Shown: piece by piece, positions 8,648 to 23,838 of the stretch | Layout: every line of letters starts with the position of its first letter | Numbering within the stretch: the stretch's first letter is position 1 | Source: Luteolibacter rhizosphaerae | GTDB lineage: Bacteria; Verrucomicrobiota; Verrucomicrobiia; Verrucomicrobiales; Akkermansiaceae | Length of the DNA stretch: 64,000 bases | Direction: 5' to 3' | Assembly (NCBI RefSeq): GCF_025950095.1 | Contig: NZ_JAPDDR010000001.1 | Span: 372,001-436,000, forward strand | Translations under genes and position numbers: made by a program | The notes under the pieces: generated by a model | The model's database searches: none | What the model was told of the DNA's origin: nothing | What the model saw: the letters and a program-made list of their open reading frames with translations, nothing else

Positions 8648-9172
8648 TCACCGGGATCTGCCCGAACTCGTGAAGATCTGCGTGGCCCAGACCCGTCCGC
8701 TGGAGTCGGTTTCGATGCCCACTCCGGAGAGGGCCCATTGCTTGCGGATGTTGGCAAGGTGTCCCTTGGAGGCGATCCAGCCGTTCACGATGCTGCGGGC
8801 TTGGCCTCCGCCTTTGGGCTGGCTGTAGACGTTCTCCGCCATGGCGTTCGCGCCGACCGCGGCTGTCGCTTGATCGAAGCGTCCGCTGAATCCACGGTGA
8901 TCGACTTTCGGGTTTCCCGGGCTTGAGCGCGAGAGCATGTCGCGCGAGTGCTGGCGGGCCAGTCGGTCGAGGGCGGCATCGCGCTTGAGCCGGGTCATGC
9001 CTTGGGAGGCCCGGTAGGTATTGACCTGATCGTGGATGCCTTGCTCGATTCCGGGTGCTGCGGCTGTGCGGGGAACCGGGGTGTTGCCACCGCCGCCGGA
9101 GGAGCCGCCGCAGGATGCGAGGAGGAGACTTGCCACGACCGAACAAGCCAGGGAGGGAGAAGCAGGGGCCAT
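8648..9172 (-). CDS. CAP/SCP-domain lipoprotein
   Basis: 174 residues. The N-terminus 'SVVASLLLASCGGSSGGGG' is a lipoprotein signal with lipobox LASC and a Gly/Ser linker. From about residue 42 it has the CAP (SCP/PR-1, YkwD-like) domain: 'HDQVNTYRASQGMTRLKRDA', 'LARQHSRDM', 'VGANAMAENVYS', 'IVNGWIASKGHLANI' and 'GVGIETDSSGRVWATQIF'. The conserved His and Glu of the CAP cavity are present. Bacterial members are exported and have no settled single function. It is predicted to be anchored in the outer or inner membrane facing the periplasm. Confidence 0.9.
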   Translation of the reverse strand: MAPASPSLACSVVASLLLASCGGSSGGGGNTPVPRTAAAPGIEQGIHDQVNTYRASQGMTRLKRDAALDRLARQHSRDMLSRSSPGNPKVDHRGFSGRFDQATAAVGANAMAENVYSQPKGGGQARSIVNGWIASKGHLANIRKQWALSGVGIETDSSGRVWATQIFTSSGRSR

Positions 9173-9222
9173 GGCGTCCTATGTCAAAACCCCGTTCGGA
9201 GGGAAAGTGCGGACTGTGTTCC

Positions 9223-9471
9223 TCAGAGCGGGGGGCGGCGGAACGACGCGGGATCTCGGAGCAGGCGCTCGAGCTGGTCGGAAACACTGAGAACCTGGCG
9301 GTCGAGCATCTCGATCACTTTCGCCGCCTGATCGGAGCCTGCGGTGAGGTGGCGGAGGATCTCCAGCGTGGTGAGCATGGAGGAGAGGGGATTGCGGATG
9401 TCGTGGACCGCCGAGGCAATGATTTCGTTCCATTCGGGGGGGAAAGGCGGGAGTTCGTCGGCTTGGTTCAC
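9223..9471 (-). CDS. Isolated HisKA (DHp) domain protein without ATPase domain
   Basis: About 82 residues from a GTG start. The core 'EWNEIIASAVHDIRNPLSSM' is a histidine kinase phosphoacceptor H-box (H-D-I-R-N-P), followed by a second helix 'AAKVIEMLDRQVLSVSDQLERLL'. There is no HATPase_c domain after it. The open frame extends upstream as far as an ATG at 9708, but that stretch translates to Pro/His-rich, non-family sequence and looks intergenic, so the short start is preferred with low certainty. It is divergent from the giant poly-HAMP kinase. It could be a phosphotransfer or inhibitory dimerisation partner, or the remnant of a kinase. Confidence 0.55.
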   Translation of the reverse strand: MNQADELPPFPPEWNEIIASAVHDIRNPLSSMLTTLEILRHLTAGSDQAAKVIEMLDRQVLSVSDQLERLLRDPASFRRPPL

Positions 9472-9721
9472 GAACCGCTGCTTGTGGCGGAGACGAACTT
9501 GTAAGCAAGGAAAAGGATAGGCGGGGCCGGGCTTGGGACCGGTTAGAGAGGGTGCATTTTGCTCGTGATGCGTGCAAATCGCATGATTTTGAGGACGAGC
9601 TTTGGTTCGGAAGCCTGAAATGTGAGGGAAATGATTTTGGAATGGCGACTGCGAGGGGGATGGATTCCGCACTCCAGCCGGAGCGGAAGGTCCATCGTCA
9701 TCATTCATCCTCCAGCCCTGC

Positions 9722-15984
<6,263 letters not shown>

Positions 15985-15988
<4 letters not shown>

Positions 15989-18147
15989 GTTATCATCCCC
16001 GCATGCCGACCGCCGTGGAAGAAGCACCTCTCACCGCCAGCATCCTCCTTGTCGACGACCGGCCGGACAAGCTGCTGGCGCTTGAGTCGATCCTGGACGG
16101 GCTGCATCAGAATCTGGTGAAGGTGCGATCCGGGGATGAGGCCTTGCGAAAACTGCTGGCGCGCGACTTCGCGGTGATCCTGCTGGACGTGAACATGCCG
16201 GGACTGGACGGCTTTGAAACCGCTGCGCTGATCCGCCAGCGCAAGCGCTCCGAGGCGACCCCGATCATCTTCATCAGCGCGATCAACGATACGGAGACGC
16301 ATGTGTCCCGGGGGTATTCGCTCGGGGCGGTGGACTACATCCTGACTCCGGTCATTCCGGAGATCCTCAGGGCCAAGGTGGCGGTCTTCGTCGACCTGTT
16401 CCTCAAGACGGAGCAGATCAAGCGGCAGGCGGAGGAACACATGCAGCTTCTCCAGGAGCAAGCGGCGCGTGCCCAGGCAGAGAAGGAGGGCGAGCGGATG
16501 AGCTTCCTGGCTGAGGCGGGAAATGTTTTGTCGGCATCGCTCGACTATGACCAAACGTTGCGAAATCTGGCCCGCTTGGTGGTGCCGCGACTCGCGGAGT
16601 TTTGCCTGATCGACCGCATCGACGAGGAGGGCAACCTGCATCAGGTGGCGGTGGCGCATCGGGATCCGGCCCAAGAGACGGTGCTCCGGCAGATCCGCTA
16701 TCCGCAGGTGAACGAGCCCGGACACGGAGCCTATAAAGTCTATCAATCAGGAAAGCCCTATGTGAGGAACCGGGTTGACGAAGCGGTGATCGGCGAATTG
16801 GTGCCGGAGGAAGATCGTCCTTTGATCCGTCTTCTGGGGCCGACGGCCTTTGCCGCGGTGCCGTTGAGGGCGCGCGGGGAAGTCATCGGATCGATCACGA
16901 TGGTGCATACGGCCCAAGGGGCGAGCTACCAAGACGACGATCTGTGGCTGGCGGGCGAGCTGGCGCAGAGGGCCGCAATCGCCCTCGACAATGTGGAGCT
17001 CTATCAAAGCACGAAACGGGCTCGCGAGGATGCGGAGGCGGCGAATCAAGCCAAGGATCGCTTCCTGGCCATGCTGAGCCATGAACTGAGGACGCCGCTC
17101 ACCCCGGTGATCACGCACTTGGTCAAGCTATCGGATGACGAAGAGGTGCCGGACTCCCTGAGGCATCCGCTGGAGGTGATCCGCCGCAATGTGGAACTGG
17201 AGGCGCGGCTGATCGACGACCTGCTCGATCTGACGCGGGTGGGAAGCGGCAAGATGCATCTGGAAGCGAAAGTGGTGGATGTGCATGAACTCCTCCGCAA
17301 TGCGATCGAGATCTGCCGTCCGGACCTGGAGGCAAAGGGGCTTCATCTCGACGTGGATCTCGCCGCGAAAGAGCCGCATGTGAAAGCCGACCCGGCGCGT
17401 CTTCAGCAGGTCTTCTGGAATGTTATCAAGAACGCGGTGAAGTTCACCGCGAAGGGATCGATCACGGTTACCTCGGCAGGCGGGCCGGATTCGACGATGG
17501 TGATTACCGTTCAGGATACGGGAATCGGGATAGGGGAGAAGATCTTGAGCCGTGTCTTCCAGCCTTTCGAACAGGCGGAGCGAGGAACGCAAGGGGGCTT
17601 GGGCCTGGGTTTAGCGATCACGAAATCGCTGGTGGAGCTTCATTCCGGCGAGATCAACGTGACGAGCGATGGCGAGGGTCGGGGCGCGACGGTCACCGTC
17701 ACGCTGCCGGTGGTGGCAGAGAAGCCGAATGCCGCGACTCATGCGCGCCCGGCGAAGAAGCCCGCGGAGGCGGGACTACGCATTCTCTTGCTGGAAGATC
17801 ACCCGGATACCAATGAGTCGCTCACGCTGCTGCTGGAGTTGCGGGGCTATCGGGTAAGCTCGGCGATGAATGTGACCGCAGCGCTGGAGCTGGCCTCGAA
17901 CGAGGACTTCGATCTGCTGCTAAGCGATCTGGGTCTGCCGGACGGCAGCCCGGAGCCGGTGATGAAGAAGGTGGCGGCCCGCAATGGAACCGTGGGAGTG
18001 GCCTTGAGCGGATTCGGGATGGAGAAGGATATCGAGATGAGCCGGGGATTCGGCTTCTCGCATCACCTGGTAAAGCCGGTGGACGTGGGGCGGCTGATGG
18101 AGATCCTGGAACAGTGCGGTGAAGAAGCCAGAGCGGGCTGCCGGTGA
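15985..18147 (+). CDS. Hybrid sensor kinase: receiver-GAF-HisKA-HATPase-receiver
   Basis: 720 residues; a second ATG at codon 7 is an alternative start. An N-terminal receiver (about 18-135) has phospho-Asp68 in '[13 protein letters not shown]'. A short coiled coil and a GAF domain (about 170-340) follow. HisKA has His366 in '[11 protein letters not shown]', HATPase_c has 'NVIKNAVKF' and '[12 protein letters not shown]', and a C-terminal receiver has Asp648 in '[11 protein letters not shown]'. There is no membrane segment. Its start overlaps the stop of the poly-HAMP kinase, so both should be made together. Its N-terminal receiver is a natural target for phosphotransfer from the first kinase. 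There is no DNA-binding output domain in either protein. Confidence 0.94.
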
Positions 18148-18156
18148 GTAGCGCCT

Positions 18157-19296
18157 CTAACGGCTCGGCTCGCCGCGGCGCAAGTAGGCGCCGCAGGAAT
18201 CGCGGATGACCAGGCGCGGTGCCAGCGAGAGATGGCATGGCGGCAGGCTAGCATCGGCGAGGCGATCCATCATGGCGCGGAACGCGGTGAGGGCGATATC
18301 CCGGCAAGGCTGCTGGATGGTGGTGAGGGGAGGGGAGACCAAGGTGGCGAACTTCACGTCGTCGAAGCCGAGGACGCGCACGTCTTCCGGCACGCGTACC
18401 TTGCTGCGGCCGAGCTCGCGCATGAGCATGGCGGCGGTGTGATCATTCGCGCAGATGTAGGCATCCGGCTGGATGGGGCCGGTGAGGCTGCGCACGAACT
18501 TGGTGTCCTCGAATTCGCCGACGTGGATCCAGTTCGGGTCGGGCTTCACGTTCCAGCGTGCGAGGGCTTCGCGGACTCCGGCGATGCGGGCATCAACGGT
18601 GGGAGCGGACAGCGGCCGCGCGACAAAGTGGATGCGGGTGCAGCCGAGCTTCAGCAGGTGCTCGGCGAGCATGTAGCCACCGGCGACGTTGTTGATGCCG
18701 ACCAGATCGAAGTCGCTGCGGTTCGGGAAGGGGACGAGATCGCGGTCTAACAGGACGACGGGGATGCCGGCCTCGCGCATCATCACGGCCAGATCGCGGT
18801 TGGCGGCTTCCTTCTCCTTCACCAGCTCGTAAGGGGCGAAGAATACCCCGCTGACGCGGCGTTCGATGAACTGCTGGCAGAGCTGCTCGGATTGCTTGAG
18901 GGTGAGGTCCGGGTCGTGGCGCGGCTGATCCGAGCCGCCCCAGACAAGCCCGTAGTCATGCAAGCGGGCGAGGCTGGCAATCTCCCCGCAGATCAGTTGG
19001 AAGATCTCGGTATTGCCCAAGCCGGGAACGAGCAGTGCTAACAGCTTGCTGGCAGCTCCGCTCTTGGGTCCCTGACGGACGAAGGTACCGGAGCCCGCTC
19101 GACGCTCCAAGAGCCCCTCCTCCCCGAGCACCCGGAGGGCCCGTGCGACGGTGGGGCGGGAGACGCCGAAACGCCGCACCAACTGGGCTTCGCTAGGCAT
19201 GCGTCCGTCGATGCCGTAGCGGCCGGAAAGCAGCTCCTCACGCAATTGACGGGCAATGTCCGCGAAGCGGACCGCTGGGTTCGCAGAGTGATCCAT
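18157..19296 (-). CDS. GntR-type HTH / LacI-type sugar-binding transcriptional regulator
   Basis: 379 residues. Residues 8-75 are a winged helix of the GntR family ('ADIARQLREELLSGRYGIDG', 'MPSEAQLVRRFGVSRPTVAR', 'RRAGSGTFVRQG'). Residues about 85-370 are a periplasmic-binding-protein-like effector domain as in LacI/GalR ('ALLVPGLGNTEIFQLICGEI', 'PYICANDHTAAMLMREL'-like segment, 'VLGFDDVKFATLVSPPLTTI'). This domain order is that of AraR-type repressors. It is transcribed divergently from a PfkB kinase and a sugar-porter transporter. The likely role is sugar-relieved repression of that pair, an inference from context. Confidence 0.92.
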   Translation of the reverse strand: MDHSANPAVRFADIARQLREELLSGRYGIDGRMPSEAQLVRRFGVSRPTVARALRVLGEEGLLERRAGSGTFVRQGPKSGAASKLLALLVPGLGNTEIFQLICGEIASLARLHDYGLVWGGSDQPRHDPDLTLKQSEQLCQQFIERRVSGVFFAPYELVKEKEAANRDLAVMMREAGIPVVLLDRDLVPFPNRSDFDLVGINNVAGGYMLAEHLLKLGCTRIHFVARPLSAPTVDARIAGVREALARWNVKPDPNWIHVGEFEDTKFVRSLTGPIQPDAYICANDHTAAMLMRELGRSKVRVPEDVRVLGFDDVKFATLVSPPLTTIQQPCRDIALTAFRAMMDRLADASLPPCHLSLAPRLVIRDSCGAYLRRGEPSR

Positions 19297-19311
19297 GGAT
19301 TAGCAAGGGTT

Positions 19312-19333
19312 TTACAGGCTTGCGATGTTGTAA
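19312..19333. promoter_or_regulatory. Candidate operator in the regulator/kinase divergent spacer
   Basis: TTACA and TGTAA half-sites separated by 12 bp lie in the 161-bp divergent region, 16 bp before the regulator start codon. Dyads of this kind suit dimeric GntR/LacI regulators. The spacing is wider than usual and the symmetry short, so this is a weak call made from position as much as sequence. Confidence 0.25.
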
Positions 19334-19457
19334 TGTCAAGAAACTGTCAGCTTCGTCAAATCCGATTTCTCCGGGTCGCGGCTCTGCCTAGTTTGGCGGC
19401 CACCCATCCGTTCGCCCTGCTGCCTGAGCCGGTCGCCCGTGAACGAAAACCCAAGCA

Positions 19458-20414
19458 ATGAAACCTCTAGTCATCGGTCTCGGTGAAGTCCTGTGGGACG
19501 TGCTGCCGTCCGGCCCCCGCATGGGCGGGGCTCCGGCGAATTTTGCCTGCCATGCCCGCGCTCTGGGAGCGGAGGCGGCGGTGATCAGCAGTGTGGGCCG
19601 GGACGAGGATGGGGAGCGCCTCTTGGAGTTGCTTGCCGAGCTCGGCTTGTCGACGGAGGGGATCTCGACGGACGTGGAGCGAGCGACGGGGAGTGTGACG
19701 GTGGAACTGGGGACGGACGGGCAACCGTGCTATACGATCCGCGAGGGCGTGGCGTGGGACCACATCGTGGCGACCGAAGCGGCGCTAGCTCAGGCAGCGG
19801 CCGCGAGCGCGATTTGCTTCGGTTCGCTGGGCCAGCGTTCACTTGTCTCCCAGCAGTCGATCCGCCGCTTGGTGGAGGCCACGCCAGCGTCGGCGTTGCG
19901 GATCTTCGACGTGAATCTCCGCCAAGGCTTTTACTCGAGCGAGGTGATCCACGACTCGCTGGTGATGGCGAATGTCCTGAAGTTGAGTGACAGCGAGCTG
20001 CCGGTGCTGGCCGAGCTGCTGAATCTCCAAGGCAGCCTGCGCGAGCAGATCGAGACGCTGCGAAGCCACTACGATCTGAAGCTGGTGGTCTACACGCGCG
20101 GCGGGAACGGAAGTATCCTGTGGGACGGAGTGACGTGGTGCGAGCACTCCGGGCTGCCCGCGGAGGTGAAGGACACGGTGGGAGCCGGGGATTCATTTAC
20201 CGCGGCGACGACGATGGGTTTCTTGTTAGGCTGGCCTCTCGGGGCGATCTCCGAGAATGCGAATGCGGTGGCCGCGCATGTGTGCTCATGCGTGGGAGCG
20301 ATCCCGCCGATACCGGAAGCCCTACGGCAGCGCTTCACCAAGGATGCATTCTCCGGCAAGGCGGTTACGGAACCGGCGATGAGGCTCACCGGCTTGAGCC
20401 AGTCCCGGGCCTGA
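19458..20414 (+). CDS. PfkB-family sugar kinase (fructokinase-like)
   Basis: 318 residues of the ribokinase/PfkB fold. The N-terminus 'VIGLGEVLWDVLPSGPRMGG' with 'GGAPANFACHARALG' is the sugar-binding signature. 'DTVGAGDSFTAATTMGFLLG' is the C-terminal signature, with the GAGD anion hole and catalytic Asp. The N-terminal 'GEVLWDVLP' form is common in fructokinases, but other hexoses or ketoses remain possible. It phosphorylates incoming sugar with ATP in the cytoplasm. It is followed 123 bp later by the sugar transporter and faces the GntR/LacI-type regulator. Confidence 0.88.
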   Translation: MKPLVIGLGEVLWDVLPSGPRMGGAPANFACHARALGAEAAVISSVGRDEDGERLLELLAELGLSTEGISTDVERATGSVTVELGTDGQPCYTIREGVAWDHIVATEAALAQAAAASAICFGSLGQRSLVSQQSIRRLVEATPASALRIFDVNLRQGFYSSEVIHDSLVMANVLKLSDSELPVLAELLNLQGSLREQIETLRSHYDLKLVVYTRGGNGSILWDGVTWCEHSGLPAEVKDTVGAGDSFTAATTMGFLLGWPLGAISENANAVAAHVCSCVGAIPPIPEALRQRFTKDAFSGKAVTEPAMRLTGLSQSRA

Positions 20415-20537
20415 GGCCGGAGGACCCGCTCTCTCACGTGGAGCCGAGAGGGCGGAGGACCTAAGCGTGTCTGTTTTGCTCCACAAACTTCCCATCCGCG
20501 AAAAAACCGCTTCGATCTCCGTTTAACCCAGCAACCC

Positions 20538-21869
20538 ATGAACAAGTTATTCTACTGGTCCCTCGTCTCGGCGCTCGCCGGATTCCTATTCGGCTTCGAC
20601 ACGGTGGTAATTTCCGGGGCGGAGCAGACGATCCAGCACCTCTGGGGGCTGAGCGGGATGGAGCACGGCTTCGCGATGGGCTCGGCGCTTTATGGAATGG
20701 TGATCGGCTCGCTGATCGGTGGCTGGCCGACGGAAAAATTCGGGCGCAAGCAGACGCTGCTGTGGATCGGTGTGCTGTATTTGATTTCAGCGGTGGGTTC
20801 GGCGCTGGCGAATGACGTGTGGGTATTCTCGATCTCGCGCTTCTTGGGCGGCGTGGGTGTGGGCGTTTCGACGGTGGCATCTCCGCTGTTCATTTCGGAG
20901 ATCGCGCCGCCGGATCGTCGGGGACGCTTGGCAGGGATGTTCCAGTTCAACATCGTGTTCGGCATTGTGATCGCGTTCTTGTCGAATGCGGCCTTCGCGA
21001 AGATGGGTGGCGACAATGCCTGGCGCTGGATGCTGGGCGTGATGGCCTTCCCTTCGATCATCTACACGCTACTTTGCTTCAGTCTGCCGGAAAGCCCGCG
21101 CTGGCTGATCAGCCGGAAGAATGATCGCCGCGGTGCGGTGGAGGTGCTGAAGCAGATCTCGCCGGAGGCCTCGGAGGCCGAGATCGAGGCGACCGCGAAC
21201 AGCATCGCGGAGCACTCGGCGCACGGAGTGAAGGCTTCGAGCCCGTTCTGGTCGAAGCGTCTGAGCCTGCCGATCATTCTGGCGTTCCTGATCGCGTTCT
21301 TCAACCAGCTCTCGGGGATCAATGCGGTGCTGTATTTCGCGCCGCGGATCTTCGAGATGACGGGCTTGGGCAAGCAGGCGGCGCTGCTGCAATCGATCGG
21401 CATCGGAGTGACGAACCTGATCTTCACCTTCGTGGGATTGTGGTTGATCGATCGTTTGGGTCGCCGGACTTTGCTGTATATCGGCTCGTTCGGTTATATC
21501 ATCTCGCTGGGTCTGGTGGCTTGGGCTTTCCACACGCAGAATTATGCGATCGTGCCGGCATGTATCTTCGCGTTCATCGCGGCGCACGCGGTGGGTCAGG
21601 GTGCGGTGATCTGGGTGTTCATCTCGGAGATCTTTCCGAACGAGCATCGGGCGACGGGGCAGGCCTTGGGTAGCTTCACGCACTGGGTATTCGCCGCGCT
21701 GCTGACCACCTTCTTCCCGAAGATGGTGGAGGCCTTCGCGCCATCGGCGGTATTCCTGTTCTTCATGGTGATGATGGTGCTGCAGCTCATCTGGGTGAAG
21801 ATGATGGTGCCGGAGACCAAGGGGGTGCCGCTGGAGGAACTGGAGGCGAAGCTGCTCGGGAAGTCCTGA
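20538..21869 (+). CDS. MFS sugar:proton symporter (sugar porter family)
   Basis: 443 residues, twelve predicted membrane helices. Sugar porter signatures are present: 'GFLFGFDTVVISGAE' in helix 1, 'GRKQTLLWIG' after helix 2, 'PESPRWLISRKNDRRG' before the central loop, 'QLSGINAVLYFAPRIF' in helix 7, 'DRLGRRTLL' between helices 8 and 9, and 'PETKGVPLEELE' at the C-terminus. Relatives carry glucose, fructose, xylose, galactose or inositol. With the adjacent kinase and regulator it forms a small uptake-and-phosphorylate module. A strong terminator lies 22 bp after the stop. Confidence 0.94.
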   Translation: MNKLFYWSLVSALAGFLFGFDTVVISGAEQTIQHLWGLSGMEHGFAMGSALYGMVIGSLIGGWPTEKFGRKQTLLWIGVLYLISAVGSALANDVWVFSISRFLGGVGVGVSTVASPLFISEIAPPDRRGRLAGMFQFNIVFGIVIAFLSNAAFAKMGGDNAWRWMLGVMAFPSIIYTLLCFSLPESPRWLISRKNDRRGAVEVLKQISPEASEAEIEATANSIAEHSAHGVKASSPFWSKRLSLPIILAFLIAFFNQLSGINAVLYFAPRIFEMTGLGKQAALLQSIGIGVTNLIFTFVGLWLIDRLGRRTLLYIGSFGYIISLGLVAWAFHTQNYAIVPACIFAFIAAHAVGQGAVIWVFISEIFPNEHRATGQALGSFTHWVFAALLTTFFPKMVEAFAPSAVFLFFMVMMVLQLIWVKMMVPETKGVPLEELEAKLLGKS

Positions 21870-21891
21870 GACGGTCACGGTAGCGTTCTGC

Positions 21892-21925
21892 ACGATCCGC
21901 GATGCACGTTTGCAACGCGGATCGT
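21892..21925 (+). terminator. Rho-independent terminator after the MFS gene
   Basis: ACGATCCGCG and CGCGGATCGT form a perfect 10-bp stem with a 14-nt loop, followed by a T-rich tail (TTGTTTTG). It ends the kinase-transporter transcription unit. Confidence 0.85.
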
Positions 21926-22012
21926 TTGTTTTGCGGGCGATGGGCTCTGGTATTCGGGAGGGCCGGGGCGGAACGGCGTTTGCTGATATCTCCGTGAAAG
22001 GAGACTCAAGCG

Positions 22013-22210
22013 ATGCCACGAGGAGACAAATCCAGCTACACGGACAAGCAGAAGCGCCAGGCCGAGCACATCGAGGAAGGCTATGAGGAGCGCGGTGTGC
22101 CGAAGAGGGAGGCGGAGGCACGGGCTTGGGCCACGGTGAACAAGATCTCCGGCGGTGGGAAGAAGTCCGGGTCCGGACGAGGCAAGACGGCCCACACGAA
22201 ACACGACTAA
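22013..22210 (+). CDS. Small basic protein annotated in databases as plasmid-stabilisation-like
   Basis: 65 residues, highly charged. It starts 'MPRGDKSSYTDKQKRQAEHI', has 'GVPKREAEARAWATVNKISG' and ends in a Gly/Lys/Ser-rich tail. I recognise this as a widespread short family whose members often carry the name 'plasmid stabilization protein'. That name has weak support, and nothing here points to a plasmid. A purine-rich AAAGGAG lies about eight bases upstream of the ATG as ribosome-binding site. The neighbours are small stress-type genes (a DUF2383-like four-helix protein, a DUF1328 protein), so a general-stress role is possible. Confidence 0.78.
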   Translation: MPRGDKSSYTDKQKRQAEHIEEGYEERGVPKREAEARAWATVNKISGGGKKSGSGRGKTAHTKHD

Positions 22211-22216
22211 AGGCTT

Positions 22217-22453
22217 ATGAGTGCAATGTCATCGGGCCAGAGGAGGATCGCGCGGGAAGACTGTGTGGTGGGGGACTGGGTTCCATCCGAGTTCGTCCCG
22301 GAGTGGGCGGGCTTGGGCGGAGTGCATCTTTTCACGTCCACGGCGGTGTCGATTTCACCGGAAAGCGGACGCTTGGGAGGGACGCTGGAAGAAGTTTCCC
22401 GGAAGGCTTGGCGGTTCGAGCGGCGGGAGGATTGCTGGGTGAGGGTGAGGTAA
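22217..22453 (+). CDS. Hypothetical protein, 78 residues
   Basis: An open frame starting six bases after the preceding stop, with an AAAGG-like stretch upstream. The product ('REDCVVGDWVPSEFVPEW' then 'TLEEVSRKAWRFERREDCWV') has balanced composition, no signal peptide and no motif I recognise. An antisense frame over the same bases gives a Ser/Pro/Arg-rich product that looks like a shadow. It could be a real small cytoplasmic protein or a chance frame. It ends four bases before a terminator hairpin. Confidence 0.4.
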   Translation: MSAMSSGQRRIAREDCVVGDWVPSEFVPEWAGLGGVHLFTSTAVSISPESGRLGGTLEEVSRKAWRFERREDCWVRVR

Positions 22454-22456
22454 AGA

Positions 22457-22489
22457 AATGCCGGCCGCTCCATGTTGAGGGCCGGCATT
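22457..22489 (-). terminator. Terminator hairpin between convergent genes
   Basis: AATGCCGGCC and GGCCGGCATT form a perfect 10-bp stem with a 13-nt loop. On the minus strand it is followed by TTTCTTTACC, so it best serves the DUF2383-like gene ending at 22504. It may also stop transcription from the left. Confidence 0.8.
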
Positions 22490-22503
22490 GCGGTTCGAAG
22501 AAC

Positions 22504-22941
22504 TCAGGCTTTCTTCAGTCGCTTGAGGGTTGCGATGTGTTCGGTGAGCACGGGCAGCAGGCGGGTGCGGATCACGGTTTTGATCTCGTCCATGACGTCC
22601 GGGTTGCGGAGAGCCTTCTCGTATTCGTCGATGCCGTGGTTCTCGCCGCGTTCGAGGGCTTCCAAAGCAGCGGTCTCACCGAGGATCTTGGCGGTGCCTT
22701 CGACGGCTTTGGCGAACTCGCCCCAAGCGCCGGAGTCGGTGGAGGGTTCCGCACTCATTTCGAGGATGTGGTCGCGCAGGCGGGATGCGCTCGCTTCGTG
22801 GTCGAAGCGGATGTCTTCGAGAGCGGAGCGGGCGGGATCGTCGACGAACTTGGCGAGGGCTTGGGAGTAGGTTTCGATGGCGGAGAGTTCGCCGCGAAGG
22901 AGGCTATTGCAGACGTCGATGCATTCGTGGGTCGCGTTCAT
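22504..22941 (-). CDS. DUF2383 / PA2169-family four-helix-bundle protein
   Basis: 145 residues, almost entirely helical. 'CNSLLRGELSAIETYSQAL' with the Glu/Tyr pattern, 'DIRFDHEASASRLRDHI', 'AKILGETAALEALERGENHG' and 'IRTRLLPVLTEHIATLKRL' match the ferritin-like PA2169/DUF2383 architecture. Conserved Glu and His (GELSAIE, HEASA, EHIATL) are spaced as in ferritin-like proteins, although metal binding is not proven for this family. The start at MNATHEC was chosen over an in-frame ATG 51 bases upstream because family members begin there. Its terminator follows directly. Confidence 0.82.
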   Translation of the reverse strand: MNATHECIDVCNSLLRGELSAIETYSQALAKFVDDPARSALEDIRFDHEASASRLRDHILEMSAEPSTDSGAWGEFAKAVEGTAKILGETAALEALERGENHGIDEYEKALRNPDVMDEIKTVIRTRLLPVLTEHIATLKRLKKA

Positions 22942-23171
22942 ATGTCTGTGTTGCGTGATGGCGCCGGGATCGGCGGGAGTTCCATTTAGCAATCGGGGTG
23001 CCCCGGGGGATGTTTGGAGCCTCTAGGGGCGGGGGTGGGTGAGGCGTGCAGGCTGCGCCACGATCGCGGCAAACTGCATGGCGGGACAGGGGTAGGACGG
23101 GAAATTTCCTGAAATCCGCGGAGGGGTGTGGTAAGTGGTGGGAGTCAGGACCCTCCGACAACAACATCATC

Positions 23172-23564
23172 ATGAAATACGTTCCGCATGTTATCGGTGC
23201 CTTGCTCGGGCTGTTCTTTATTTTCTCCGCTTCGGTGGTCCTGTTCGGGAACCCGGAGATGCCGCCGATTCCGGAGGGCACGCCGCCCTTCCATTTCATG
23301 GCCGCCTTCGGTCCCACCGGCTACATGAGCTTCGTGAAAGTGTTGGAACTTCTAAGGGGAATCCTCGTGGCGGTGCCGAAGACGCGGAACTTCGGGCTGC
23401 TGATCCTGGGACCGATCCTGGTCAATATCCTGGCCTATCATCAGTTCGTGGAGAAGGACCTGTTCTCGAAGACGCCGACCCTCGTCACAATGCTGCTGAT
23501 GTCGGCGGCCGCCCTTTATCTGTTGTTCGTGGCGCGGCGCAATTTTGCCGCGCTGAAGAACTAG
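23172..23564 (+). CDS. DoxX-like small membrane protein
   Basis: 130 residues with four hydrophobic helices (about 3-22, 52-66, 70-88 and 97-117). The first helix 'HVIGALLGLFFIFSASVVLF' and the pattern of helix lengths match DoxX-like membrane proteins. There are no cysteines of the MauE type. A longer open frame extends 126 bases upstream, but it translates to Arg/Gly-rich sequence. The start at 'MKYVPHV' puts the signal-like helix at the N-terminus. Function is not known. Confidence 0.8.
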   Translation: MKYVPHVIGALLGLFFIFSASVVLFGNPEMPPIPEGTPPFHFMAAFGPTGYMSFVKVLELLRGILVAVPKTRNFGLLILGPILVNILAYHQFVEKDLFSKTPTLVTMLLMSAAALYLLFVARRNFAALKN

Positions 23565-23636
23565 CCCGGGAGGGGTGGCGGGGACTTGGTATCCAATCTG
23601 CGAAGAAGGGAGAGGTAGAACCAACCCCATAAAACC

Positions 23637-23801
23637 ATGCTCCATTGGACCCTTGTATTCCTCGTCATTGCACTCGTCGCCGCCGCCTTGGGATTCGGTA
23701 GTCTCTCGGGCGCCGCAGCGACCATCGCACAAGTGTTGTTCGTGCTGTTCCTGGTGATCTGGGTCGCAAGCCTCATCATGGGCCGCGGCCGGAGAGTCTA
23801 G
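23637..23801 (+). CDS. DUF1328 family small membrane protein (YtjA-like)
   Basis: 54 residues. The product begins 'MLHWTLVFLVIALVAAALGF', continues with 'SGAAATIAQVLFVLFLVIWV' and ends in an Arg-rich tail. Two membrane helices separated by 'GSLSGAAATIAQ' are the DUF1328 signature. These proteins are common near stress genes in Gram-negative bacteria, but their role is unknown. A GAAGGGAGAGG purine stretch lies about 25 bases before the ATG. A hairpin terminator starts 38 bases after the stop. Confidence 0.9.
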   Translation: MLHWTLVFLVIALVAAALGFGSLSGAAATIAQVLFVLFLVIWVASLIMGRGRRV

Positions 23802-23838
23802 AGTGGCAACAGAGACACCAATCTCCATTAGGAGAAAT

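Noticed and set aside
9472-9708. Longer start for the HisKA mini-protein
   Set aside because: The added stretch is Pro/His-rich, lower in GC and unlike a coding region; it probably holds the promoters of two divergent genes.
22207-22488. Minus-strand 93-codon frame opposite the 78-residue hypothetical gene
   Set aside because: It covers the terminator stem and is Ser/Pro/Thr-rich; it reads as a shadow.
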